Assembly: GCA_020026225.1 (NCBI GenBank)
Contig: JAHHQU010000043.1
Coordinates: 1 to 18,147 of the forward strand
Direction of reading: 5' to 3'
DNA from: Phocaeicola sp.
GTDB taxonomy: Bacteria; Bacteroidota; Bacteroidia; Bacteroidales; Bacteroidaceae
Length of the DNA: 18,147 nucleotides
A program made the translations under genes and the position numbers. Below the pieces are notes generated by a model, which did no database searches, was not told the DNA's origin, and saw only the letters and a program-made list of their open reading frames with translations. How positions within the stretch are numbered: the stretch's first letter is position 1; each line of letters opens with the position of its first letter. Shown here piece by piece: positions 1 to 7,748 of the stretch.

Positions 1-66
1 TTTACAAAATATCCATTTATAACACGAGAGTCAAGATGATTTGCGGAAATTAGGGAAATTAAATGA

Positions 67-717
67 TTAATCCTCCAGGACTGTTAAAAGACCGCATTTT
101 ACCGCATTCATAATCAGACTTGCGGTATTTTTAGCACCCAATTTTTCATTCAGATGCCGACGATGTGTTTCAACGGTATTGACAGAGATACATAATTCTT
201 CTGCTATTTCCGTAGTATTCAGGCCTAAGGAAATACACTTCAAGACCGCCAGTTCTCTTTCAGAAAGGTTCTTTCCCATATTCTTGAAGTCGAGAATCGT
301 ATTAGATTCTATCGCCGTATGGGAAAGAAGATAAGAATTGCCCTCCATGACCTGATGAATAGCCTCCACAAGATTGCGTGAATCAGCCGATTTCAGACAG
401 ATTCCATTGACATGATAAGAATACAATTTTCGATGATACCACAATTCATCGTGTTGGGTATGTACGATTATTTTGGCTTCCGCATAGCGTTTCCGAATAT
501 GATCTATCACCTCAAATCCTGTGATATCAGGCAATTCCAAATCCAAGATGTAAAGGTCAAACTTGGCTTCTGCAATCTTCCGCAAGGCCTCACGACCTGA
601 TTTAGCGAAATCCACCTCGAAAGTTGTCGGAAAAAATGTATGGACTACCTGTTTGAGACCTAAGATGACAATATCATGGTCGTCGACAATGAGCAATGTA
701 TTCTTATTCATATTCAT
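67..717 (-). CDS. NarL/LuxR-type response regulator
   Basis: Cytoplasmic two-component DNA-binding response regulator of 216 aa. The receiver domain covers about residues 6-125, with the acidic pair D12/D13, the likely phospho-acceptor D59 in the segment YILDLELPD, a Thr at T87 and the conserved Lys at K109. A LuxR-type helix-turn-helix follows at about 151-207 (LSERELAVLKCISLG, then TTEIAEELCISVNTVETHRR). The length is normal for the family. Codons 1 and 3 are both Met; the first is taken as start, and no Shine-Dalgarno decides between them, as is usual in Bacteroidetes. No histidine kinase lies in the window, so its sensor and target genes cannot be named. It stands alone: the next minus-strand ORF upstream stops at 845. 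The family call is secure; the regulon is unknown. Confidence 0.95.
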   Translation of the reverse strand: MNMNKNTLLIVDDHDIVILGLKQVVHTFFPTTFEVDFAKSGREALRKIAEAKFDLYILDLELPDITGFEVIDHIRKRYAEAKIIVHTQHDELWYHRKLYSYHVNGICLKSADSRNLVEAIHQVMEGNSYLLSHTAIESNTILDFKNMGKNLSERELAVLKCISLGLNTTEIAEELCISVNTVETHRRHLNEKLGAKNTASLIMNAVKCGLLTVLED

Positions 718-844
718 ATTTTTTTCATTGAGTAAAAATACATAATGTATTCCTCACCGGCATCACGGAAAGTAGTGATTTTATCGTCATTTATCCCTCT
801 ATAATGAAGTTACACTCACTCGGAGATACCGACGCTCCACCCTG

Positions 845-1222
845 CTATTTCGCTTCCCCACGGAAATCTATTGATGTAGGATATTTCGTTCCCATCATCT
901 GTCCATACACCTTCAAGGTAAAGGAGATTTCATGACCGTCCACCCAAGCATTTTCCAACTTTTCCAGCCTCAACTTGAATTTGAATCCCATCGGCATCTT
1001 CATCACACCAGCCTCCGACTCCGGTTCGGCGGAAAGACTTCCGTCCTTACCCACTTTTACCGGCAGTTCTATCTTGATTTTTCCAGGCATCTTGCCCAAC
1101 TTGGAAAGATCACACAACAACGTTTGATTCTTCAGAACAAATGTGGCTTCACATCCCTTGACCGTTTTTCCTTTTGACATAGCGACATTCATCGTGCCAG
1201 CATATTTCCCTTCAAAAGACAT
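845..1222 (-). CDS. calycin-like beta-barrel protein, probably N-terminally truncated
   Basis: A 125-aa beta-rich protein that resembles the Bacteroidetes calycin-like domain: alternating hydrophobic strands, a GKIKIELPVKVGKDG segment and a C-terminal strand ending in TSIDFRGEAK. Family members are usually exported lipoproteins with an N-terminal signal peptide and lipobox. None is present here: the ORF opens directly in the barrel (MSFEGKYAGTMNVAM), and an in-frame TAA at 1246-1244, eight codons upstream, rules out a longer start. The PPK1 remnant at 1295-1441 lies just upstream in the same reading frame. I infer that the 5' end was lost by a deletion, leaving a barrel without an export signal. 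It could still be expressed as a small cytosolic protein. The family assignment rests on overall pattern, without a decisive motif. Confidence 0.6.
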   Translation of the reverse strand: MSFEGKYAGTMNVAMSKGKTVKGCEATFVLKNQTLLCDLSKLGKMPGKIKIELPVKVGKDGSLSAEPESEAGVMKMPMGFKFKLRLEKLENAWVDGHEISFTLKVYGQMMGTKYPTSIDFRGEAK

Positions 1223-1294
1223 ATCCGACCATACCGCTTGAATTTAAGAAGAGACCAGCGAAAAGGCCTCCTGATTTTCTTGCTGATCATGTCA

Positions 1295-1441
1295 TCAATG
1301 ATACCATCCGACAGGCATAAAGGTAACCCGTTCCAATAACGGCACATGTGAACGATTGGCTTCCTGCAATATACGGCTGTTAAAATACATCCAACTCACG
1401 TCTCTGTCGAGGAAGCACTGTAATCTTATACTATGCGACAT
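1295..1441 (-). pseudogene. ppk1: polyphosphate kinase (PPK1) N-terminal remnant
   Basis: Translating from ATG 1441-1439 gives 48 codons and then two stops (TGA at 1297-1295, followed by TGA). Residues 10-28 read FLDRDVSWMYFNSRILQEA, followed by a few residues and then VPLLERVTF. This is the conserved N-terminal signature of PPK1, which makes polyphosphate from ATP. Homology ends at codon 42, where the family normally continues into a conserved NLDEF-type motif, so some 640 residues are missing. The start context looks intact: a -7-like TACTTTTG lies at 1472-1465. It is a decayed 5' end left after a deletion that joined ppk to unrelated sequence. It is too short to be a working enzyme. Confidence 0.75.
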
Positions 1442-1741
1442 AATTTATCAATTATTTTTATTAGCAAAAGTACGCCTTAACGAGGAAGAAGGCAGTTAAG
1501 GAAAGATGAATCTTTTATTAAAGAATCGTTAGAAAATGATTGCAGTCCTGCAACAAAACATCAAAAACGAGTTTCCCCATTTCCATGAGCATCTTCCCCA
1601 TCCGACAAGACAATATGCACCTTCTTCATCTAAAAAACTTTCACGACTCCAATCTTTCGGACAGACCACTCTAAAGAAAGATTCTTGAGAATTCTACGAT
1701 AAGAAACAGAAATTTTATGTAAGTTTGTTGAATCTATTAAA
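1442..1741. other. 300-bp intergenic region between divergent units
   Basis: No credible gene is seen. On the minus side the -7-like element TACTTTTG (1472-1465) faces the ppk1 remnant. On the plus side TAAGTTTG (1720-1727) faces the esterase. A 22-codon minus-strand ORF (1629-1561) has a protein-like composition but no recognisable family, so it is not called. Confidence 0.5.
1720..1727 (+). promoter_or_regulatory. candidate -7 promoter element of the esterase gene
   Basis: TAAGTTTG matches the Bacteroidetes -7 consensus TAnnTTTG exactly and lies 14 bases before the ATG at 1742, which implies a short leader. I see no good -33 partner (TTTG or TTG at 19-21 bases upstream). Confidence 0.4.
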
Positions 1742-2626
1742 ATGAAAAATATGTCCTATAAATTTTTACTCTCAATAGCAATGGCCGCCTTATTTCAGCC
1801 GCTATGCGCACAAAAAGAAATCCGATTGTTCCCTGACAAAGCTCCCGGGGAAAAAATCACGTACATAGAAAAAAACGACCAATCAGGGGAATGGGTCGGT
1901 GGACAACCAGTCCTTAGAAAGACGGATGTGGGAATTCCTGAAATAACCATCTACCCGGCTCCGAACCCAACGGACAAAAGTGCAGCAGTATTGGTCTGCC
2001 CGGGCGGAGGATACCACATTTTAGCTTACGACCTGGAAGGAACTGAAGTCTGTTCCTGGTTGAACTCAATCGGCATGACAGCCGTACTGGTCAAATATCG
2101 AGTACCCCGAAGAGAGGGCCATCCCAAGCACGAAGCCCCATTGCAAGACGTACAGCGTGCCCTCAGTTACGTACGCTATCATGCAGAGGAACTTCATATC
2201 CATCCCGACCGCATCGGCATCATGGGATTCTCGGCCGGTGCCCACCTCTCCGCCATGGCTTCTTCCCTCTTCAAGACGCGCACCTATTCCGACATTGACG
2301 AAATGGACCAAGTGAGCTGCCGTCCGGATTTCTGTCTGTTAGTCTATCCGGCATATTTAAGCGAATCCAATTTCAGCTTGGCTCCTGAAGTGAAAATAAG
2401 CAAGGAAATACCTCCTACCCTGATGATACAAGCCCAAGACGATGCAGCTTTTATAGACAGCAGCCTGTTCTATTTTTATGCCTTGAAACAGGCCGGCGTA
2501 CCGGCATGGCTGCATATCTACAGCAAGGGCGGTCATGGTTATGGACTCCGTAACACAGGATTTGCCGTAAATGAATGGCCTGCACGTGCTGCCGACTGGT
2601 TCAAGGAGCTGAAACTCATTCCCTAA
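1742..2626 (+). CDS. exported alpha/beta-hydrolase esterase
   Basis: Serine esterase of 294 aa with a signal peptide of about 23 residues ending in LCAQ, so it acts in the periplasm or at the surface. An oxyanion-hole loop is seen as CPGGGYHILAYD (86-97). The nucleophile is S164 in GFSAG (162-166), the acid is D233 or D234 in AQDDAAF, and the base is H265 in GGHGYGLR, giving a complete catalytic triad in canonical order. It resembles the Bacteroidetes carbohydrate esterases (acetyl-xylan or feruloyl esterase-like, Aes/BD-FAE type) that deacylate plant polysaccharides or small esters. The substrate cannot be read from sequence. No glycoside hydrolase is adjacent, and the next plus-strand gene starts 196 bp downstream with its own promoter, so it appears to be a single-gene unit. 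Confidence 0.88.
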   Translation: MKNMSYKFLLSIAMAALFQPLCAQKEIRLFPDKAPGEKITYIEKNDQSGEWVGGQPVLRKTDVGIPEITIYPAPNPTDKSAAVLVCPGGGYHILAYDLEGTEVCSWLNSIGMTAVLVKYRVPRREGHPKHEAPLQDVQRALSYVRYHAEELHIHPDRIGIMGFSAGAHLSAMASSLFKTRTYSDIDEMDQVSCRPDFCLLVYPAYLSESNFSLAPEVKISKEIPPTLMIQAQDDAAFIDSSLFYFYALKQAGVPAWLHIYSKGGHGYGLRNTGFAVNEWPARAADWFKELKLIP

Positions 2627-2771
2627 CCAAGGGCTATCACTCCCCATCTTCTTCCGTCAGTACAGTCCACGTATCTCCTCCAGAAGCTGTTCGACATTCG
2701 CCTTTCTACCGCTTCGGAGGCACAGAACGCCCCAATCGGACCGTCATACAGTAGGAACCATAGGAAAACTG

Positions 2772-2802
2772 TTTCGTATTTGAGTCCTATTTACTATTTT
2801 TG
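2772..2802 (+). promoter_or_regulatory. candidate promoter of the DUF5020 gene
   Basis: The -7 element TATTTTTG at 2795-2802 fits TAnnTTTG. A near-consensus -33 element TTTC (consensus TTTG) lies at 2772-2775 with a 19-bp spacer, the usual distance in Bacteroides. The start codon follows at 2823. Confidence 0.5.
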
Positions 2803-2822
2803 CCGACTCAAATAAAAACTAT

Positions 2823-3524
2823 ATGCGTAAAAAAGATTTAATTATTCTATTCTTTTGCTTTCTGACGACTCAAATCGCCGCTCAGAACATACAGCTTCAC
2901 TATGATTTCGGAAGTGCTCTTTACAAGGAACAAAGCACACGACCCAAACTGACTTCGACAATCGAATTCTTCAAGGCAGATCCTTGGGGCAGCACCTTCT
3001 TCTTTGTCGATATGGACTATGCAGACGGAAAAGTAGCCTCTGCCTATTGGGAAATTTCACGAGAACTCAAGTTTTGGCAGAATCCCTTCTCCATCCACTT
3101 GGAATACAACGGGGGATTGAACTACATCAACAACGCCTATTTGGGCGGGGTAACCTATACATGGAACAGCCAAGATTTTTCACGCGGCTTCGGAATATCG
3201 GCCATGTATAAGTACCTGCATCACCATCCGAAACCTCATACATTCCAGTTGACAGGAAATTGGCACATCGATTTCGCCAAAGGAAAGTGTTCCTTCTCGG
3301 GATTCGCTGATTTCTGGCGTGAAGAACATACCGATGCGAAAGGCAATCCGCATGATTTTATATTCTTGGCAGAGCCACAGTTCTGGGTAAACTTGAACAA
3401 ATTCAAGGGTATCAATGACAAGTTCAACCTTTCTATCGGAACCGAATGGGAACTGAGCCATCATTTTTACCTGTTAGACGGTTTCCATTTCAATCCTACA
3501 CTGGCCATGAAATGGTCCTTCTGA
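2823..3524 (+). CDS. DUF5020 family outer-membrane beta-barrel protein
   Basis: A 233-aa exported protein with a signal peptide of about 20 residues (hydrophobic core LIILFFCFL, ending IAAQ). The mature part is made of short amphipathic strands rich in Trp, Tyr and Phe (FFFVDMDYAD, HLEYNGGLNYINN, KFNLSIGTEWELSH) and ends in Phe, as expected for a barrel inserted by the BAM machinery. This matches the Bacteroidetes DUF5020 family, which is related in fold to Tsx-type nucleoside-specific channels. Length is normal. A substrate for the channel is not shown. It is monocistronic, with its own promoter upstream and a strong hairpin terminator at 3552-3611. If it is Tsx-like it may import nucleosides, but that is inference. 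Confidence 0.85.
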   Translation: MRKKDLIILFFCFLTTQIAAQNIQLHYDFGSALYKEQSTRPKLTSTIEFFKADPWGSTFFFVDMDYADGKVASAYWEISRELKFWQNPFSIHLEYNGGLNYINNAYLGGVTYTWNSQDFSRGFGISAMYKYLHHHPKPHTFQLTGNWHIDFAKGKCSFSGFADFWREEHTDAKGNPHDFIFLAEPQFWVNLNKFKGINDKFNLSIGTEWELSHHFYLLDGFHFNPTLAMKWSF

Positions 3525-3551
3525 CGGAATCGGATTCTTGATTCCATACAA

Positions 3552-3611
3552 CAGGATGCAACGGAGCGACTGATGAATTTCATCTGAAGTTCCGTTGCAT
3601 CCTGTCTTTTT
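3552..3611 (+). terminator. rho-independent terminator of the DUF5020 gene
   Basis: Perfect 14-bp inverted repeat: CAGGATGCAACGGA (3552-3565) and its complement (3591-3604), followed by TTTTT at 3607-3611. It lies 27 bases after the stop codon. The 25-base loop contains a second small palindrome (GATGA and TCATC). Confidence 0.88.
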
Positions 3612-3653
3612 ACGGGGCAATGCACAGACACAAAGAACTCCCCTCAAACGACA

Positions 3654-3691
3654 ATCGGTGCCTGCACAGATTGACTCGTGCAGACACCGAT
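3654..3691 (-). terminator. hairpin downstream of susD, likely terminator
   Basis: Arms ATCGGTGCCTGCAC (3654-3667) and GTGCAGACACCGAT (3678-3691) pair over 14 bp with one G-U type mismatch around a 10-base loop. It lies 56 bases past the SusD stop. The T-tract on the minus strand is weak, so termination efficiency is uncertain. Confidence 0.55.
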
Positions 3692-3747
3692 CGGTATCCG
3701 TACGAATGCCCAATGAACATCCGCACATCTTCAGCAAGCGACCAGAC

Positions 3748-5376
3748 TCACTGCTCGTTTTGTTTCAACTTACCGTTGGACTTGATAATTTCTTCACTCG
3801 GGTAAGGGAAAACAATCAACTTATCATTGTACGCTCTCTTATCGGTATAGTCCACATAATTGCCCTCCGTCCATTTGGAAGTAGGGTCCGTACGATCTTC
3901 GTAGTTTCTGACCCTCGGGCGAGCGTTCAATTCTTTCAAAGCCAATTCTTTCAATTCGGCAGGACCAGCTAAATGCCAACGTTTCAAATCGTACAAATGA
4001 TCTGTAAATTCAAACGCCAGTTCACAGCGACGCTCATGATACAAATCCTTAAAGGTAGCAGTGCCCTCAATAGGAGCCAAATGAGAACGAGTACGGATCC
4101 GATTCAAATCCTTGGTCGCCTCTGCCGCATTGCCCGTCATCAGATACGCTTCCGCACGGAACAGCAGCATCTCTGCAAAGCGAATGACCGGGAAGTTTAT
4201 GCGGGCCGTCGGACGGTTGCCGTTGGTACTGACGAATCCGGCATTGGCAGCATCCTCATGCCCGAACGGTTCCATGTATTTGTTGATCTGGAATCCAGAC
4301 TCCAAATCCGCAGCAGAGCTGAAGCGGAGCTTTTCTCCCCAGTAGGGAAATTCCTGATTGTATTCAAGGATGGAACGGCGGATACGCTCGTTGCCCACTC
4401 CGTCCTTTTCCATCTCCTCAAAGATATCCAAGGTCGGCTTGTTCTGTCCCCAACCGTTAAATTTGCCCCAACCTCCGTTCTGAAGGACGACACCGGGGAA
4501 TTCAGATCCTCCCGGCATATCTCCACCCGTTGAAGGCAAGGTCCACAAATACTCCTCATTCCAGAAATCAGCAAAATCAGAAGAAAAAGGAATGTCAAAC
4601 GATTGAGCCAATCCCCTGTGGTACGTTGTTTCCAGTTCATCCACCAAAGATATGACCTTCTGCCATTGTTCAGGTTCCCACGCAGCCCAATAGGCGTAAA
4701 CCTTTGCCTTGAATGCCACCGCAGCAGCCTTATGGGCACGTCCTCGATCCTCCTTTTCATAGGATTCAAATGGAGGCAAATACTCCATCGCATGATCGAA
4801 ATCATCAATAATCAGCTGATAATTATCGACCACCGAAGCTCGCTGTTCAAGAATAGAATTGTCATATCCATTGGGAAAATCCTCATACCGAGAGAAAGGA
4901 ACGCCAGATTTGTCCGTACCATACCGATAAGCAATCAAGAAATGTCCCCATGCTCTGCAGAAATAGGCTTCTCCCAGCGAACGATTTTCCACAGGAGTCA
5001 ATTCCGTTCTTTTCTGCTTATTCAGCAATTCCTGAATAATCCAGTTCGACCTGGAGATGGCTTCATACGCATATTCATAAATGAGGCGCAAAGGCTCCTC
5101 ATTGCCTGTATACTTGAAAGTAGCCAAAGTATTGAAGCTCTGGGTACGTCCCCATACCACATCATTGGCTGCTGCCTGTTCCCAAAACAACTCCTGTCCA
5201 TAAAGTTCTTCTTCCTGGAAATTATAGTACAATCCGTCTACCGCATCAATGGCCTGCTGGTCGTTTCGGAAATAAGAATCCGTTGTAGGATAACCTTCAG
5301 GCTGTACATCGAGAAAATCGCTGCAAGAACTGAATACGAGTACAGAAGCTGTTACAACTGATAAAAAGTTTTTCAT
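3748..5376 (-). CDS. SusD/RagB family surface lipoprotein
   Basis: A 542-aa lipoprotein that caps the SusC channel and binds substrate on the cell surface. The signal peptide ends in a lipobox with acylated Cys at C18 (LVFSSC). The SusD N-terminal hallmark SDFLDVQPEGYPTTDSYF follows. TPR-like helical segments run through the first half (CRAWGHFLIAYRYG, HKAAAVAFKAKVYAYWAAW). The C-terminal RagB region has the usual INFPVIRFAEMLLFRAEAYL, then DLNRIRTRS, then YHERRCELAFE, a block that recurs across the family. Length is typical. It begins 26 bases after SusC stops and is the last gene of the metallophosphoesterase-SusC-SusD operon, ahead of the hairpin at 3654-3691. The frame is intact, unlike its SusC partner. 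Ligand specificity cannot be read; the operon suggests a phosphorylated compound. Confidence 0.96.
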   Translation of the reverse strand: MKNFLSVVTASVLVFSSCSDFLDVQPEGYPTTDSYFRNDQQAIDAVDGLYYNFQEEELYGQELFWEQAAANDVVWGRTQSFNTLATFKYTGNEEPLRLIYEYAYEAISRSNWIIQELLNKQKRTELTPVENRSLGEAYFCRAWGHFLIAYRYGTDKSGVPFSRYEDFPNGYDNSILEQRASVVDNYQLIIDDFDHAMEYLPPFESYEKEDRGRAHKAAAVAFKAKVYAYWAAWEPEQWQKVISLVDELETTYHRGLAQSFDIPFSSDFADFWNEEYLWTLPSTGGDMPGGSEFPGVVLQNGGWGKFNGWGQNKPTLDIFEEMEKDGVGNERIRRSILEYNQEFPYWGEKLRFSSAADLESGFQINKYMEPFGHEDAANAGFVSTNGNRPTARINFPVIRFAEMLLFRAEAYLMTGNAAEATKDLNRIRTRSHLAPIEGTATFKDLYHERRCELAFEFTDHLYDLKRWHLAGPAELKELALKELNARPRVRNYEDRTDPTSKWTEGNYVDYTDKRAYNDKLIVFPYPSEEIIKSNGKLKQNEQ

Positions 5377-5402
5377 TATCTAATTTTTATTAATGTCTTG
5401 AA

Positions 5403-7748
5403 TCAATAAGTTAGTTTCACGCCCAAAGAAAATGTACGCGACAGCGGATACCTCATGGCATCCCATCCTCCACATTCCGGATCCATACCGGAATAGTCAG
5501 TAAGAGTGAGCAGATTTTCACCGCTTGCATACACAGAGAGACTGCTGTTACGTTCTTTCAAGTGCGACCACTTGCGAAGCAGACTGGTCAAATCGTATGA
5601 AATGGTCACGTTCTTCAAACGGAGATAAGAAGCATCTTCCAGATACCAGTCGGAAGGCGTTGCAAAGTTGCCATTCGGGTCATTCTTCGACAGACGAGGT
5701 ATCGATGTATGAGTATGGGTAGGACTCCAAGCGTCAAGAATCTGACGGTCACGGTTATAATTACCAATCACATCACTCTGCGACATAAATTTGCCGACAT
5801 AGAGAGCCTGTGCCCCTCCTACTCCCTGTATCATTGCATTCAAGGAAAGATTCTTCCATTTCAATCCTCCCGAAAGTGAGAAAGTCGTTTCAGGAGTGGC
5901 ATTTCCCATGTATTGACGGTCGCCATCGTCAATACGGCCATCATGATTCGCATCGACAAACTTGAGGTCTCCCGCTTTTGCATTGGGTTGAATCCGATTG
6001 CCTTTAGAATCCGTATAAGCTGCCGCTTCGGCATCACTCTGAAAGATACCATCCGTCTTTATCAGATAGAAAGAGTTCAAAGGCTCCCCTTCTGCCGTCT
6101 GATACATATAAGGAAGTTCGCGGAAACTACCGTCACCGGTCCAAACTCCCGGCGTTCCATCTTCATTCTTCACACCGATATCAGAAACCTTGTTCTTCAT
6201 ATAGGAGAAATTGGCCGAAACGAAATAAGAGAAATCTTTATTGACCCGGTCGTTCCAAGACATCTGCACCTCAAAACCTCTGTTGAGGACTTCTCCCTGA
6301 TTGATCAACATGGGATGGATTCCCAGATTGACAGGCCACGTCATGGTCTGTTCCTGAATCAAGTTGTAAGTACGCTTGTTGAAATAATCGAACGACATGC
6401 TCAGTCTGTTCTTCAGCAATTCCAAGTCCAATCCCAAATCCCATTGTTCAGAAGTTTCCCAAGTCAAATCAGGGTTCAAGGCCTGGTCATTAAAAATCAT
6501 GGTACCGTGTGTCAAGTTCGACTCCACCCCATTCTGAGAACCTTTGTCGGCCTTAATGACCCTGCCCAACAAAGCCGATTTGTAATTCATGCTGATAGAT
6601 CCGAGGTTTCCCACACGTCCCCAAGATGCACGCAACTTCAATAAATTGATCCAGTCATTCTTTGGGAAGAAAGGTTCGCTCGAGATTTTCCATCCCAAGG
6701 TAAAGGCCGGGAAATCACCAAAGTTGTTCTCCTTAGGCAGTCTTCCTGCATAATCTCTACGCCAAGATGCCGTCACAAAGTAACGGTCGGCATAAGAATA
6801 TGCGAGACGGGCAATCAAAGAGACGTTGGCATCAGGTCCTGTCAGCCATTCATCGCCGAACACCTTTTCAGCAAAAGGCAGGTACTGCATATCCGGCGTT
6901 TCATCGGCATACGTTTTACCCGTAATATCAAGCCCCCTCAATTCGTAATGGTCGGCTGTCGTAGAAAACAATGCACCGACGGTATGCTTGTCATTGAAGG
7001 TATGATCATAAGTCAAGGTATTCTCCGTCTTCCACGAGTCGGTCCGATATTTCGAGATGTTTTCACTGTTGCTCAGACTTGGCTTTCCCGGCTCGTCAAC
7101 GATAGGATTAAACAACTTATAGTCCTGATGAGTCAGATTGTATGTAAAACGACTGGTAAATTTCAGTCCGGGTACGATATTGGCAATTTCCAAGGCAGTG
7201 GTGCTCCACAATTCCGTAGTCTTGTCGTCCGCATCGTTCGTTTCCAGCAAGCGGACAGGATTCATGACATCACCATGAGCATCTGCAAAATTGGAACCAT
7301 ACTGCTTGATGTACTCCGGATCTTCAGTCGTTGTTCCTCCATAACTGCCATCCAAGGGATTATAGACCGTAGCACTGGCAGGCATGTACATCGCCGCAAG
7401 AACTGCCCCGGTATAAGCCGAACTGGTATCTTTGGAACGCTTCTTATTGTTCTTCCACAACAAATCCTGCGTAACCGTAGCCCATTTGTTCAATTTGAAT
7501 TTACCGTTGTAACGAAGTGCCAAATTCTTGTTGAAAGTATTGATCAAGACTCCCTCATCTTCATCGTAAGCAAACGAAATACGATTGGAATAGTTTTCAG
7601 TACCCACATTGATGGCCACATTATAACGCTGGTAAAAAGCCGTGCGGAAGATTTCATCCATCCAGTTCGTTCGCGTCGTCTTTATCCATGGATTCTTCTC
7701 GGGGTTCCAACTGGCAGGTACGGGGATTCCAGCATTCTGGTAAGACAT
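5403..7748 (-). CDS. SusC/RagA TonB-dependent receptor, barrel part (downstream of an in-frame amber)
   Basis: 781 codons of open frame that continue, in the same phase, the ORF at 7749-8585. The product is the 22-strand barrel of a SusC transporter: repeated aromatic beta-strands (RISFAYDEDEGVL, LALRYNGKFKLNKW), the characteristic SWGRVGNLGS, the ALNPDLTWETSEQWDLGLD and FDYFNKRTYNLI segments, the FVDANHDGRIDDGDRQYMG calcium-like loop, PRLSKNDPNGNF, and a C-terminal GVKLTY. The first codon after the stop is ATG, but a product starting there would have no signal peptide and no plug, so it could not work alone. Together with the upstream part the length (about 1,060 aa) is normal for SusC. Only the TAG codon at 7751-7749 separates the parts; there is no frameshift or missing segment. 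Confidence 0.9.
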   Translation of the reverse strand: MSYQNAGIPVPASWNPEKNPWIKTTRTNWMDEIFRTAFYQRYNVAINVGTENYSNRISFAYDEDEGVLINTFNKNLALRYNGKFKLNKWATVTQDLLWKNNKKRSKDTSSAYTGAVLAAMYMPASATVYNPLDGSYGGTTTEDPEYIKQYGSNFADAHGDVMNPVRLLETNDADDKTTELWSTTALEIANIVPGLKFTSRFTYNLTHQDYKLFNPIVDEPGKPSLSNSENISKYRTDSWKTENTLTYDHTFNDKHTVGALFSTTADHYELRGLDITGKTYADETPDMQYLPFAEKVFGDEWLTGPDANVSLIARLAYSYADRYFVTASWRRDYAGRLPKENNFGDFPAFTLGWKISSEPFFPKNDWINLLKLRASWGRVGNLGSISMNYKSALLGRVIKADKGSQNGVESNLTHGTMIFNDQALNPDLTWETSEQWDLGLDLELLKNRLSMSFDYFNKRTYNLIQEQTMTWPVNLGIHPMLINQGEVLNRGFEVQMSWNDRVNKDFSYFVSANFSYMKNKVSDIGVKNEDGTPGVWTGDGSFRELPYMYQTAEGEPLNSFYLIKTDGIFQSDAEAAAYTDSKGNRIQPNAKAGDLKFVDANHDGRIDDGDRQYMGNATPETTFSLSGGLKWKNLSLNAMIQGVGGAQALYVGKFMSQSDVIGNYNRDRQILDAWSPTHTHTSIPRLSKNDPNGNFATPSDWYLEDASYLRLKNVTISYDLTSLLRKWSHLKERNSSLSVYASGENLLTLTDYSGMDPECGGWDAMRYPLSRTFSLGVKLTY

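Noticed and set aside
1561..1629. 22-codon minus-strand ORF starting MKKVHIVLSDGED
   Set aside because: Protein-like but too short, with no recognised family and no promoter of its own.
2640..2740. Possible C-terminal gene fragment on the minus strand (ending KANVEQLLEEIRGLY)
   Set aside because: About 25 protein-like residues between two stops, but no family recognised; too short to call.
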